Of a stretch of 64,000 bases of DNA, positions 28,045 through 35,580 are shown one piece after another. The notes under the pieces are model-generated. The model saw only the letters and a program-made list of their open reading frames with translations. It was not told the DNA's origin and searched no databases. Each line of letters opens with the position of its first letter. The stretch's first letter is position 1. The stretch is from Macrocystis pyrifera. Taxonomy: Eukaryota; Sar; Phaeophyceae; Laminariales; Laminariaceae. The stretch covers positions 11,425,427 to 11,489,426 of the forward strand of contig JASSKH010000010.1 of assembly GCA_031763025.1 (NCBI GenBank). Direction: 5' to 3'. The translations under genes were made by a program, and so were the position numbers.

Positions 28045-30831
28045 GACGAACACATGAGTAATAAAAACAGACAGCAACATGAAAAAAAAAACACACTAAA
28101 AATATACTGGAACTGCTGTGTCCATACTTGATACACACACGAGATACGAGCTGGGCCAGCCGAGATGCTGATTATGTGGTTGGTCGGCGATGCCCCACTC
28201 AATATTGCATATTGGGATGTGATTTTTTTTACACCACCGTGTTGATCGTGCACCAGCCACCAAACGGAAAACTCTCGCCTTTTTAGTTTTTCTTTCATTT
28301 TGTTCGAGGGATATGACCGATACAAGCGATCCGAAAAAAAATACGAAAACGGCCAGAACTTGTCTGGAAAAAGCATAAAACAAAAAATGCGAGTTCTCCG
28401 TTTGTTTGCAATTGCGGTTCAAATATGAGGTTTAATTTTCGAATCGAAACTCGCAAAATTGAGCGGGGCATCGGAAAAAACCCACATTTCTCGTAGTTAC
28501 TTGTTTTATGTATGAAAATCGTGTTTTGGTAATTTTAATATATCTTGAAGGGGGGGCGAATTGGGCAATGAACGAAAGTAATATCGATCTTCTCCTAGGG
28601 TCTTTAGGTACGCCTCCACAATTTTTCACCTTGATCGGGAACGACGATTTTGGGGCGAATTTTGTGTTGAAAAATTGGCGTTTTTGAGTTTCCGCCGATA
28701 CAACTCGTCGAGATCGAGTCAAAATAAAAAATGTCTTAATTTTAATGTACTTATTTTTTTCTGCGCGTGCAGTGTAGTGTCAGGGTCAGTGCCTCCAAAT
28801 TTCAAGTCCAAATTCGCAGTGGTTCACGAGATACGACCTTCGGATGGTTTATCCGTTTTTCGGCTGGTCCAGCTCGTACTTCGTAGAATTAAAAAAAAAA
28901 AAAAAAAAAACTCAGAACAACTTTCGGTGCAAGGAAGTCACCGGATCGTTTGGCGCGAGCCATCGGGGTGTTCAGGCATCCGCATCTGGAAACCCTAAAC
29001 CGACATGCGTGGTAGAGTTCGGGAATAACTCAATATCGCGGCGACATGCTGCGCTGCAGAGGCGCTACGAGGTTGTTGTTGTTGTCGTTGTTTGTTTGTT
29101 TTTGCACCTTACAGATGGTGCTATTAATAATATTTATGAAGCCTGTACTAGCTGCATGGTGACGTCCTGGGGCATTTAAAAAAAAAAGAGACCCAAAACA
29201 CAAAAGGAGAAAAAATAAATAAATAAAACTCTAGGCAACCCCGTATCCTTTCAACCATGTAGCCCGTGCAACAACCATCGGAAATCGGCCATCCCTAGTG
29301 GTCTGCCCGTACGTGATATAGGTCTGCCTCCCCCTTCTCGTGGCCCCGCCCGGGGGTGGCGGGTGTCCGCCCGTGTCGATGTTTCACAGATAAATCGGGG
29401 AGGGTGTGAGGACCAACGCCCCGACGGGTAGGGCGGACCGTAACTGGTCCGAGTCCGGCGGGAAGGCCTCATAGCCTCGGTTTTTGTTAGTGGGTGAGCT
29501 CGCGCAAGTCCCACACTACCCGGGAGAGAGGACTCTCCCGGGTGGCTATCTCCACCGCACCTGCTCCTCTCGGGGGTCAGGTCGGGTCAACGTGCCCAAC
29601 TGGGCTAAATTGACACTCGACACGAAATTGGAACGCAGAAGTGTGGTGAGCTTAAGCTTTATTTTTACCAATCCGCCGGAGGATAAAAAAAAAAAGAAGA
29701 GAAAAAAACTTTTTCGACGCGGCGAACGTTCAACATTTCGGACAGACAGGACATCTTCAGGTTATCACATCGGTTCTCGGTCGATGATCTGATCCACGTA
29801 GATATTTCAAGGCAGATAGATAGATCAATTTCCGGTCTTGTATGATCTGTATGATCTAGGTCATGTTGCCGAGTGGGAGGCGTATAATATGCGTGATTTT
29901 GTAGTAGGGCATGTTGTAGCCTGGATTTGATCCGTGCTGTAGAGATCCTGCACAAAAAGTCATAACCGTGGGTTAGGATCTAGATGATCTACTGTAGATA
30001 GATAGATAAGATAGAGAGATAGAGAGATAGACATATATAGATAGATAGATAGATAGACAGCTAGACAGACAGATTAATAGACAGATAGATAGATCATGGT
30101 TCGTCGGAGATGTGATTTTTGGTTTAGAAAAAAACACCGAGAAAAAGTCAACGCCGTCGGAAAAGCAGCAGCGGCAGCAACAGCAGCGGTTGCGGTAGCA
30201 GCAGCAACCAAGCACACAACCAAACAGTAACCAAGCAACCAAGCGACCAAGCAATCGAGCAATCGAGCAAACAAACAAAACATCACATCAAGCAAACGGA
30301 CAAACAATCGAGCGAGCACGCACACGGATAAGCAACCCTCACAAACAACAACAACAACAACAACAACACACCCAATGAACCAATCTAAACCCATCAACTC
30401 AGACACCATTTCCAATAGAGGTTGCACACTTTGATCAACATGTATCTGGCTGCTGGAGCTCCTTGACCCAATATTGTTCAAAAATCGCGTTTTTTTTTTT
30501 TTTTTGTTCAGTAATTTTCGTTTTCTCTATCAATGCCATTCGATTCTCCATCGGGTTAAGCATACGCTTTTCTCAAACTTCACTTCTGGACGAGCTAGCC
30601 ATGGAAGGATCTACTGTAAGTCAGGAACCTCAGAACATATCAAGGTGCATCGCCAAGCCAAACCAAAACCAAAACCAAAACCAAAACCAGACAACACCAC
30701 ACCAAGCCAAACCCTTCCCCGCTCACCACGCTAGCACCAGGTGCCTCCGTGCCCCCTGGAGTCGACACCGGCTCGGAGAGCTCTTTGTCCTTCCTCAGCG
30801 AAGCGAGCGACTGCCCCTTGGCCAGCGCCAT
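9349..30831 (-). CDS. TAF12: TAF12, histone-fold subunit of TFIID and SAGA (whole gene, eight exons placed)
   Basis: Gene-level entry. Known: TAF12 pairs with TAF4 in TFIID and with an ADA1-type partner in SAGA, through a histone fold, in the nucleus. The sequence shows helix 1 ([17 protein letters not shown]) in exon 5; helix 2, loop and helix 3 ([11 protein letters not shown] and [17 protein letters not shown]) in exon 6; and the family-specific W motif ([12 protein letters not shown], compare ERQWNMW.PG.G of animal TAF12) in exon 7. Phases between exons 4-8 join exactly. A long Gln-rich N-terminal region is also typical of fungal and plant TAF12. Exon order by coordinate: 30.8, 26.7, 25.0-22.9, 20.7, 18.7, 14.2, 10.4, 9.6 kb. 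The histone-fold part is secure. The first three exons are less so, because the frame breaks at C runs and the exon 3 to exon 4 phase does not match. NF-YC is excluded by the W motif. Confidence 0.85.
9604..10290. repeat. TAF12 intron 7, mostly an (ATACC)n pentanucleotide array
   Basis: From about 9,815 to 10,270 the plus strand is an almost pure ATACC repeat (CATACCATACC), with a one-unit defect near 10,018 and degenerate edges (GTACCACAC, CATACCGTACC). The array fills about two thirds of the intron and begins only about 20 nt from the donor of exon 7. It makes every frame open ((YHTIP)n or (MVWYG)n), which explains the long false ORFs here. Confidence 0.95.
10291..10403 (-). CDS. TAF12: TAF12 exon 7 (C-terminal W motif)
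   Basis: Acceptor CGACCTATGACAG and donor GATAGG|GTGAGC enclose 113 nt. The first two bases (AG) complete a Glu codon with the last G of exon 6, and 37 codons follow, ending in phase 0. The product [14 protein letters not shown] matches the conserved segment directly after histone-fold helix 3 in TAF12, followed by a basic region ([16 protein letters not shown]) comparable to the basic C-terminal end of animal TAF12. Confidence 0.88.
10585..11110 (+). repeat. family A repeat, long copy with extended 3' part
   Basis: Starts AGGGGTACTCGATATCATGC and carries the full core (CATGGCCGTAGTCGT through GAGTCGCATGAAGG). The 3' part contains a second copy of the ACTGCCTCGTGGGTG..CCATATA motif (10,895-10,930 and 10,950-10,985), so it is longer than the 8.1 and 18.0 kb copies. 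Ends near CGACCGCCAGCCACGGTGG. Confidence 0.7.
11606..11721. mobile_element. MITE family 1, copy 3
   Basis: TACTACGGGGGGCCGTATTAAATAGG on the left and the complement ending GTCCCCCGTAATA on the right, about 116 bp, with an AATATTTGGTCC core. Lies in TAF12 intron 6. Confidence 0.82.
12140..12392 (-). repeat. family A repeat, inverted orientation
   Basis: Reverse complement of the family A core from GATG(A/T)TGTCATCCATATGC to CATGCATGATAATGAGTAC, ending in a C tract (12,376-12,392). Lacks the 3' extension. Confidence 0.75.
13140..13690. repeat. field of CCCATGGG palindromes
   Basis: About twenty dispersed copies of (A)TCCCATGGGAT and one-base variants (TCCCACGGGAT, CCCGTGGGAT, TCTCATGAG), spaced 10-60 bp and partly in tandem (13,165-13,205). 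Similar motifs recur at 40,845-40,890 in a dynein intron. The field leaves several frames open but with repetitive codons, so it is not taken as coding. Confidence 0.7.
13815..14062 (-). repeat. family A repeat, inverted, just inside TAF12 intron 6
   Basis: Reverse-orientation core (GTCATCCATATGCAAG, ATGCAGTTCACCCTCCATGC, GTCTGCCTGGTCG, GATAATGAGTACAC). It ends about 35 nt from the donor of TAF12 exon 6 at 14,094. Here the terminal tract is short (CACACACCCC), one of the few copies without a long homopolymer. Confidence 0.72.
14095..14209 (-). CDS. TAF12: TAF12 exon 6 (histone-fold helices 2 and 3)
   Basis: A T-rich tract with ACTCTCAG precedes 115 nt (38 codons plus G) and donor TTTAG|GTGCGT. 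The product [20 protein letters not shown] continues [14 protein letters not shown]. Family signature positions are present: D and E two turns apart in helix 2, then LA.HR.S.T.E..D.QL as in other TAF12 proteins. Starts in phase 0 after exon 5 and ends in phase 1, completed by exon 7. This is the strongest single piece of evidence for the gene. Confidence 0.92.
14606..14710. mobile_element. MITE family 1, copy 4
   Basis: TTACGGGGGACCATAGTAAA at the left and the complement ending GGCCCCCCGTAA at the right, about 105 bp; the cleanest copy in the window. Core ACCTACGGCACACAC..ACAATATTCGGTCC. Confidence 0.88.
15028..15060. repeat. perfect 14-bp stem-loop
   Basis: AAGATCGGCCTGAG, loop AAAAA, then CTCAGGCCGATCTT, followed by TTGG. 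Sits in TAF12 intron 5 with no gene beside it. No extended terminator or RNA-gene context can be seen. Confidence 0.8.
15354..15419. repeat. tandem 33-bp duplication
   Basis: CGGCAAGCTCTCGCCCCCTA...TATTCT occurs twice back to back without a mismatch, so the duplication is recent. Confidence 0.9.
15824..15898 (-). other. tRNA-like sequence (tRNA pseudogene or SINE head)
   Basis: On the minus strand GTGGGTTCGAGTCTCAC forms a proper T arm (5-bp stem, TTCGAGT loop) matching box B of an internal RNA polymerase III promoter. TGGCGTGGTAGATGG upstream resembles box A and the D arm. A CTGCTAA stretch could be a GCT-anticodon loop, but its stem does not pair, and the acceptor arm pairs only 5 of 7. 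It is therefore not a working tRNA. Most likely a tRNA-derived SINE head or a relic. Confidence 0.5.
16868..17205. repeat. CAT/CAC trinucleotide microsatellite
   Basis: Mixed (CAT)n and (CAC)n over about 340 bp. Gives long His, Ser/Pro or Val/Asp-only frames on both strands, none with coding character. Confidence 0.95.
18000..18440 (+). repeat. family A repeat, long copy
   Basis: G-rich lead (17,992-18,019), then TACTCATCATCATGCATGGCC, the complete core, and the 3' extension with CTTCCAGAGACAGCAATGG, ACTGCCTCGTGGGTGCC and CTCGACCGCCAGCCGTGGTG, followed by an A-rich tail. Serves as the reference for the full-length element. Confidence 0.78.
18477..18545 (+). repeat. family A repeat, truncated
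   Basis: G tract, TGTACTCGATAGG, then TCATGCATGGCCGTAGTCGT up to GACCATAG, where it breaks into a second G-rich tract. It lies about 120 nt downstream, in gene direction, of the TAF12 exon 5 donor. Confidence 0.7.
18668..18739 (-). CDS. TAF12: TAF12 exon 5 (histone-fold helix 1)
   Basis: Acceptor ATCATACGACAG, 24 codons, donor GAAGAG|GTGAGG. The product [20 protein letters not shown] continues DTEE and corresponds to the L..L..EVD....LD.DVEE helix-1 segment that opens the TAF12 fold. Starts and ends in phase 0. The frame stays open past the donor to a second donor at 18,590 (TTCGAG|GTGATG). Using it would insert 26 residues between helices 1 and 2, so the first donor is preferred. Confidence 0.82.
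18781..18880 (+). repeat. family A repeat, truncated
   Basis: G tract, TGTAGTCATTATCATGCATG, CCGTAGCCGTATGGCCATAG, then CAATGCCGGAACGGAGCAC; stops at AGGTTTCC, where a new G-rich run begins. Confidence 0.7.
19614..19687. repeat. poly-C block of about 70 nt
   Basis: Nearly uninterrupted C, continuing as CCGCCCCCTCC to about 19,732. One of the longest homopolymers in the window; its assembled length should not be trusted. Confidence 0.95.
20150..20235 (-). pseudogene. degenerate copy of the 3' end of TAF12 exon 4
   Basis: The minus strand reads [20 protein letters not shown] and ends GGSM before GTTGAT. Exon 4 reads [18 protein letters not shown] and ends VGPM before GTGAGC. Nucleotide similarity includes GCATGCCGTCG and AGGC/AGCC..GAGCCGGA-type blocks. 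The copy lies in the intron that follows exon 4, in the same orientation. Whether it is ever spliced is unknown. Confidence 0.55.
20577..20744 (-). CDS. TAF12: TAF12 exon 4 (linker before the histone fold)
   Basis: Acceptor CTTCCGGTGCAATGAG (or the AG three bases on), donor GGGCCGATG|GTGAGC. Up to 56 codons: a Gly/Ala-rich start, then [20 protein letters not shown] and KEAKLVGPM. Ends in phase 0, joining exon 5 directly in front of helix 1. No known domain; it acts as a linker between the Gln-rich region and the fold. The exon starts in phase 0 whereas exon 3 appears to end in phase 2, so an exon is missing between them or exon 3 contains an error. Confidence 0.7.
20836..20900. repeat. poly-G block of about 65 nt
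   Basis: Uninterrupted G on the plus strand, with G-rich shoulders to 21,050. Strong G-quadruplex potential on this strand. Confidence 0.95.
21028..21315 (+). repeat. family B repeat, tandem pair
   Basis: Two copies of GTACTCATTTGTCGCTTGCC...AGACGGAGCATCGTTCC...TAGAGATGGAGACA, each led by a G tract and about 177 bp apart, nearly identical. Diverged family B pieces occur at 10,510, 19,010, 57,590, 58,160 and 58,240. Like family A, each begins with G tract plus TACTCAT. Confidence 0.8.
21388..22403 (-). pseudogene. decayed non-LTR retrotransposon (LINE) 3' end
   Basis: Minus-strand frames joined by several breaks read as the region after the reverse transcriptase of a LINE ORF2: [18 protein letters not shown] and VTVLKLEYA (thumb region), then [15 protein letters not shown] near 22,120 and [17 protein letters not shown] near 21,890. 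The end has [11 protein letters not shown] and CG..(E)..[15 protein letters not shown], resembling the C-terminal Cys/His motif region. Frameshifts and lost Cys residues show it is dead. The upstream RT core is absent, as expected for a 5'-truncated insertion. Same strand as TAF12, inside its intron 3. Confidence 0.65.
22440..22505 (+). repeat. family A repeat, truncated
   Basis: G tract (22,440-22,456), TACTCATTATCTCATCATC, ATGCGTGGCCGTAGTCGTGG, then broken at GGGCCATAG by a G-rich tract. Confidence 0.7.
22919..24994 (-). CDS. TAF12: TAF12 exon 3 (Gln-rich and Gln-Ala-repeat region)
   Basis: Acceptor CCTCTTCTGCTTGTGCAG at 24,995; donor GTGGAGAG|GTATAT at 22,919. The order is [20 protein letters not shown]; a CAG run; [20 protein letters not shown]; a Gln block (24,545-24,790) with [20 protein letters not shown]; an Ala/Ser-rich part; [20 protein letters not shown]; then (QA)n of about 400 codons with scattered K, H, V and Q, ending QQQTAVER. 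Only the minus strand gives this composition. The frame must change inside the CAG run and at two C runs (about 24,470-24,490 and 24,310), so the exon is broken as given. Gln-rich activator-like N-termini are known in TAF12, but a (QA)n tract of this size is not. Membership in TAF12 rests on strand, order and composition. Confidence 0.55.
24995..26524. other. TAF12 intron 2
   Basis: Mostly unremarkable sequence with A tracts (26,038-26,055, 26,086-26,102, 26,338-26,359) and a G tract (25,386-25,400). Between 25,530 and 25,860 two plus frames are open (Lys/Arg/Thr-rich), but no splice sites or family support a gene. The first 60 nt after the exon 2 donor carry a short tandem repeat of GGTTCCTTTCGC. 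Confidence 0.6.
26525..26742 (-). CDS. TAF12: TAF12 exon 2 (Gly/Pro/Arg-rich)
   Basis: Acceptor CGCCTGTTTCGCTAG, donor GCGGAACAG|GTCAAT. Read in phase with exon 1 it starts [16 protein letters not shown] and runs into a G16 tract (C16 on the plus strand, 26,677-26,692). The better frame after the tract reads [38 protein letters not shown] and EQ, ending in phase 0 and joining exon 3. One extra base in the tract would make the exon continuous. The product is disordered and activator-like with no known domain. Confidence 0.5.
26970..27145 (+). repeat. family A repeat cut by a G tract
   Basis: Core from CCCGCAGTCGTATGACC to GAGCTGCATCTTACCA; at 27,134 it stops inside the CTTACCAAGAACCG motif and a pure G run starts. 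Confidence 0.72.
27417..27467. repeat. CT dinucleotide microsatellite
   Basis: About 25 TC/CT units, continuing as TATCTATCTCC. Confidence 0.95.
27630..27770 (-). repeat. family A repeat, inverted and partial
   Basis: From GCAATGTCTGCCTGGTCGGT to CATGCATGATAATGAGTACA. A second GAGTACACC motif at 27,730 shows an internal duplication of the terminal 30 bp. Confidence 0.7.
27998..28041. repeat. poly-G block of about 44 nt
   Basis: Uninterrupted G; mirrored by a C block about 200 bp to the left (27,785-27,816), so transcripts across it could form a long G:C duplex. Confidence 0.9.
29230..29660. other. GC-rich hairpin block
   Basis: Unlike its A/T-rich flanks, this segment is GC-rich and self-complementary. 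ACCCGGGAGAG and CTCTCCCGGGT form a perfect 11-bp stem at 29,518-29,543, and CGGACCGTAACTGGTCCG (about 29,430-29,455) a second. A poly-A-rich stretch follows at 29,685. It could be the structured end of a retroelement or a non-coding RNA; nothing recognised. Confidence 0.4.
29790..30110. repeat. family C repeat, copy 1 (GATC/GATAGA-rich)
   Basis: Shares TTTCAAG(G/A)CAGATAGATAGAT, CATGTTGCC(G/C)(A/G)GTGGGA and AGATCCTGCACA, in the same order, with 32,090-32,405. The right end degenerates into (GATA)n. Confidence 0.55.
30727..30831 (-). CDS. TAF12: TAF12 exon 1 (start codon)
   Basis: ATG at 30,829-30,831 in a good context (CGAGCATGG), 35 codons, donor GCTAGCGTG|GTGAGC in phase 0. The product [20 protein letters not shown] is followed by a Pro/Gly/Thr-rich end. 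It joins [11 protein letters not shown] of exon 2 in phase. A TATACT-like box lies about 30 nt upstream of the ATG; no other promoter element could be assigned. The protein start is not conserved in the family, so this exon rests on composition, context and donor only. Confidence 0.55.
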
Positions 30832-31092
30832 GCTCGTATTAGTCTAAGTCTATCAGTATACTCCTTGCCCGGAACCTTGGTCAATATTGCTCTTCACACG
30901 AAGAAAGACACCCTCCAACGAACAGTAATAAAAAGGACCGTGTACCAAGGATGTGTCACCTTCACCAACAAAAACGACAAAGACCGTGCGGTACGTTTAT
31001 ACACGCGAAAAAAGGGGTGGGGTGGGGTGAGGTGAGGGGTGCGAGCGGGGTGGGGGGGGGGGGGGGGGGGGGGGGGGGTCCACAAGGAGGAG

Positions 31093-31150
<58 letters not shown>

Positions 31151-31796
31151 CGAGGGGGCCGAGCGAGAGGTGGGCGGGGGCACGCGAAGGTGGGTAGGCG
31201 GTATGGGAATGGGCGGGGGTAAGGAAAATAGGTGTTCGAGTAGGCTTGGTTGGGCTAAGGAACGAGACGAGGGGACAGGGCTCGTGTTAGGATATGACAC
31301 GACGCAAGAACACGCGGGCGAAAACAACAAGGGGGACACATAGGGGGTCGTGCTTGTAAGATTGCTTGCGAGCGAAGCACGGCAGCAGTACGCAGCGTCG
31401 GTCCAGCGTCGGTCCTCGTCATCTCTCGGTGAAGACACGCTTCCCGTGCACAGCAGGTCAGTCAGTCCATTGCAAACCCCCAGAGCGTGGCGCTGGGACC
31501 CCCGCGGGCTGCGCAACGCCTCTGAACGCTCTACTGCACACACGACACGGCACCCGGCACCTGGTACTACATACATGCCGGTACGAACGAAACAGCAGCA
31601 TCAAGTTCTGCAGTATACCAGGTGCGTGTACGAGTAGCAAGAAACAAGAATGTCGGCCCAGCCTGAGTTTCTCATCACGTGGGAAAGGGACTGCCGCCGT
31701 ATTACACAATATGATACGTATGTACAGCAGGTTTGGCCCTAAGAAAACCTATACTGCTGCAGCATCCTTCCTCGGCGGAGGAAAAAGGAAAACAGC

Positions 31797-31924
31797 GGGG
31801 GGGGGGGGGGAGGGGGTACTTATTATCATGCATGGCCGTAGTCGTATGACCATAGACCCTGCCTGGCATCCCTGTAATGCCGGGACGGAGCACGTCTGGT
31901 TTTCACCGACCAGGCAGACAATGC

Positions 31925-31926
<2 letters not shown>
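31797..31926 (+). repeat. family A repeat between two G tracts
   Basis: G tract, TACTTATTATCATGCATGGC, core up to GACCAGGCAGACAATGCTT, then a 35-nt G run (31,927-31,961). The element is cut at the same class of homopolymer at both ends. Confidence 0.75.
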
Positions 31927-31961
<35 letters not shown>

Positions 31962-32089
31962 CGGGGGTGAGATTTTCTTCCAAGAAACTCTGACACAGAC
32001 AGCGAGCGCCTAGGGTACCTACTTTTCCTCGGCAATGCTTCATCTCTAGGCTAGATTTCTTGCAAGCCTCTTTTCTCACGAGAGGGCCG

Positions 32090-32405
32090 ATGCTACTACT
32101 ACTACACGTCGGACAGACCCTCGATTCGCACTCGATGACTTAGACCTTTCAAGACAGATAGATAGATAGATAGATACATACATACATACAAAGATAGATC
32201 ATCTATTCCCGTTCTTGAACGATCTAACCCATGTTGCCCGGTGGGACCCGTAAATTTTGCATATTATACGATCGATGTAACAGCACACGTTTCCTCGGTT
32301 GGATCTATACTAATGGCAGATCCTGCACAGCCTCTCACAACGGAAGCTGAGGAACTAGATGATGTGTAGATGATCTATCTGTAGACAGATCAGATAGATC
32401 ATGGT
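32090..32405. repeat. family C repeat, copy 2
   Basis: Contains (GATA)n, CCATGTTGCCCGGTGGGACC, GGCAGATCCTGCACAGCC and the terminal AGATGATCTATCTGTAGACA. The last 70 bp reappear as the reverse complement at 62,450-62,530. Confidence 0.65.
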
Positions 32406-33239
32406 ATGCCCGGGGTGTGGATACTTGTACTATACATAAACTACGAGGTATTTAGGCTATCTCTTACGGAACTTTATTGGAAACCGAAAATGAGCGTTTT
32501 CGGACGGCAAAACCGATAAGCAACCAACCGACCTTCAAGAGCGCGAGAGTGACGCAATATTTGGGCCGAAAAAAAAACGGATACTCCTGGTACCATTTGC
32601 GAGACGGCCGCGACCCCCCCGGGAATGGAGCTCTCGCCCTTTTCGGACAACAAGAACGGCGCGTCCGAAAGCTGGCGTCTGGGTTACCATCATCGTCACC
32701 GGGTTTCCACACGAATTGGGAGGCAACAAGCGCTCAAACGTCCCGAAAACCGAAAACAGCTGCGCAAAAGCCATTTTTTTTCGCCCAAAATTGCTTGCTG
32801 TGTCCCGATATCATACCCACTCGCGCACACACGCCTATGGCCACGAGCCGATGGGATCGGACAGTGATGGCGGACGACTGCGAGGGTCGTGCTACCTGAC
32901 AGTCCTGCGGGCTGCGATGGGACGTCACCATTCGCCAAGCACGAGCACGGCAGGCATGTCATCCATCGAGGACGAGGATAAAGCAGTAGTCGTTGGGTTT
33001 CTTTTTTTTTTTTAGCGCCCCGGAGAGCGAGACGAAAGCAGTAGTCGTACGTGTGGGAGGCGGCTATAAGGGAAGCTGACACGTCACTTCATGTCGACAA
33101 TAGCGTATACCGTAGTACACAGGAGTGCTTCTGCTTGGGCTGAGGCGGTGCTCCGGTGCGATGAACGCCACACGAACACCGGTAGTCCGGCGGGGAGAAA
33201 GCGATATCACCCGGAGGTGTTTTCGCGTACGATACCAAA

Positions 33240-33309
33240 ATGCTGCATACGGCCATGCATGAGATCGAGTACATCTCTCCTATCGAGTACACCCCTCCCC
33301 CCCCCCCTC
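33240..33309 (-). repeat. family A terminal fragment
   Basis: ACGGCCATGCATGAGATCGA, then two GAGTACA motifs and a C tract; only the terminal 60 bp of the element. Confidence 0.6.
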
Positions 33310-33364
33310 AAAATTTTGCTGTTTAACAGCATCTATTGTAGTTGATTAATATTTGGCACAATTT

Positions 33365-34330
33365 GCTGTTTAAAAGGCCAATTCTTATGCAGTCGGAAAC
33401 GTGGAGTGAAAAAGTCGGGTTTCGATCGGTTATCTTTCCGACTGGATTGTGAATCCTTCTTGTTGTCCGTCGGATCGAATATACAGTTTTTGTGTTTGTT
33501 CTGGAGGCGTTTGATGTAAGGGAGTGACTAGCTTGACTATTAATAGCTCCCAGAAAGAAGGGTAGGGTAGGCGGAAGTCGGTTCGAAGCTGCTTCGCCGA
33601 AATGCTCGTGGGGTCAGAGAGGTCTTCATCCTCCAGCAGCTGCGCCCAACCACACATACATGCTCATGTCTCGCTTCTTCCTCGAGCAGCGTGTGAGCTT
33701 CACGCGCGGGGCGCTATCCTCCATCTCGTCCTCGAGGCCATCGCGGCGCTAGACTCCTTCGATAGCCGTCAAAGCTACAACGGCCAGCGAAGCAGTTGGC
33801 AAAAGGTCATCGATGCCGTGCACTGCGGCCATCGGGTGCTGACACGTGCTGCTGACATGTGCTGCTGACGGGCGTAGATAGATAAGGATGTATCACGCTG
33901 ACTCGCGGCGAGCAGCAGCACAAGTGACAGCAGCGAAGCCAGCGTCGCCGATGTTGTGGTGTGGGCTCGTGTCGTGGGTCGTGTGCCGTGCTCTCGTGGC
34001 GTGGGTGTGTGATACTCGTATGCGGCAGGATTTTCAAAAAAAAAATCCGAAGCATGAATCCGACTGGTGTGTTAGATCGAAAATCGCAGTCTTCTCGTCT
34101 GGTCTGGTCCGGTTGAAAAAAATAATCGGAGATCCTTGGATTGAGAAGGCGTTTTTTCAACTGCATAAGAAAGCTGATTTTCGTCTCCAATCGCAAACCG
34201 GCTTTTTCAATCCATGTTTCCGACTGCGTAAGAACTGGCCTAAGAAAGCCAATTTTTGTGTCCGATCGGGAACCGGCTTTTCAATCCATGTTTCCGACTG
34301 CATAAGAACTGGCCTAAAAGCCTCGAGAAT
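33365..34330. mobile_element. inverted-repeat element of about 1 kb
   Basis: The left arm (33,369-33,425: AAGGCCAATTCTTATGCAGT, CGGAAACGTGGA, TTTCGATCGG) is the reverse complement of the right arm (34,262-34,320: TTCAATCCATGTTTCCGACTG, GCATAAGAACTGGCCT). The right arm is tandemly doubled (34,200-34,255 and 34,265-34,320). No transposase is seen between the arms, so it is a non-autonomous element or a foldback. Confidence 0.6.
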
Positions 34331-35249
34331 TCCTCTCGCTTTTTTTTTCGATTTTCAAAAGCTTCGGAAGAGAAGTTCAAGATACAGCAGTGCCTGGTAT
34401 GCAGAACGTAATCGCGTCGCGATTTTTCATTTTCGTGTCAGCAAATCTAAGCCTGCCTTTCTCAGATATCGTGTCGTGCTCAACTGCTCATTCATAAATA
34501 CCGGGTAGCAAGGTACCAGGTACGCACGTAAACCACTACCAACGATAACATTACCGCTATTAATACCTCGATCATAACACTGCTGCTATTAAAATTAATA
34601 TCTCATAGTTTCGTGACCACATAACTTGTAACTCTCTATCAATAGGACTGAAGAATCGCCACGGACACTGGTTGTGCTGGATGGCGACGGGTAGAAAGAA
34701 CGGTTTAGCGTGAAGAACACACACACTCTGTCATCACATCATACCAGGTACAGGTGCCAGATGGCTGGAATGTGGGTATCGAGCTGCTGCTGGCCGTGGT
34801 GCTGGCACGCCTCGGCTGGCCAGACCTATGTACGTACGCATGAACGTACCTGGTATATACCTGGTACCTGGTAGCTGGTTGAGCGAGAGGTACGTATTAT
34901 GCAAGCAATTGCCGGCTGTAAGTCTATATAAGGACACATACGTTTATCCTTTTTTACTTCATCATAAGAACCTGCCTCGCGCTCAGTGAGTCTACCACGA
35001 CTTTTTTGTCGCTTCTACGATATTTGCCTTCTTGGCGTTCTTTGGTTTCTTTGCGTGCTTGCTTAGCGTGCCGCAGTTTTCTTCCCCGAAAAAGAAAAAC
35101 AAAAATCGGAAAAAGGAAAAGTGGACTTTTGTTTTTTCAGCGGTTTGGCAGGCTCTCTTTCGCTTTTTTTCACCGGCTCGTTGAAATTTCTTGTGCACTT
35201 TCAGTTATTTTTTTATTTTTTCCTTCTTTTGTTTCGCGTGCGTGCGTGT

Positions 35250-35580
35250 ACTCGGAGCGCGTCACCGCGGGCGAGCCCGGCGCCGTCGCGGGTGTCAGCG
35301 GGTGCTGGCGGGTAGAGGGGAGGTTACAAGAAGCGCGGTCGCCGTTTTCGTGGCTAGCCGTCGCGTGTGCCTCGAGACACGAGGGAAGCATGAATGGGCT
35401 CTGTCTGGCCTCTATCTGTAAAATTCGACTGAGTATGTACGGATCTATTAAGGGTCGTTCGGAATTGCAAGATAATATTCAAGCGGTGCTTATTTTCGCG
35501 ACCAAGCTGATTTTCACAGAGAGAGAGCTACGCAGTCTGGGCACCAACGTTGTCGAGCTGGCGAACGAGGGTCACGGTGA
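35250..35580 (+). CDS. possible exon(s) of unknown function (doubtful)
   Basis: The plus frame is open for about 250 codons (35,006-35,767). The first part is Phe/Leu-rich and T-rich and is not coding-like. The middle (35,250-35,580) has mixed composition: GEPGAVAGVSGCWRVEGRL, NGLCLASICKIRLSMYGS, TERELRSLGTNVVELANEG. It could end at the donor GGTCACG|GTGAGC (35,577), with an acceptor at TTTTCACAG (35,519). Not recognised; it may be a small gene or a 5' exon of the dynein gene. Confidence 0.2.

Larger units (their letters stand above)
26743..30726. other. TAF12 intron 1
   Basis: Family A copies (26,970 plus; 27,630 minus), G tracts (26,895-26,914 and 27,134-27,153), a CT microsatellite (27,417-27,467), C and G blocks (27,785-27,816 and 27,998-28,041), an A/T-rich segment (28,080-28,920), a GC-rich hairpin block (29,230-29,650) and family C repeat sequence (29,790-30,110). 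A (GGTTTT)n run lies just inside the exon 1 donor. Confidence 0.6.
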
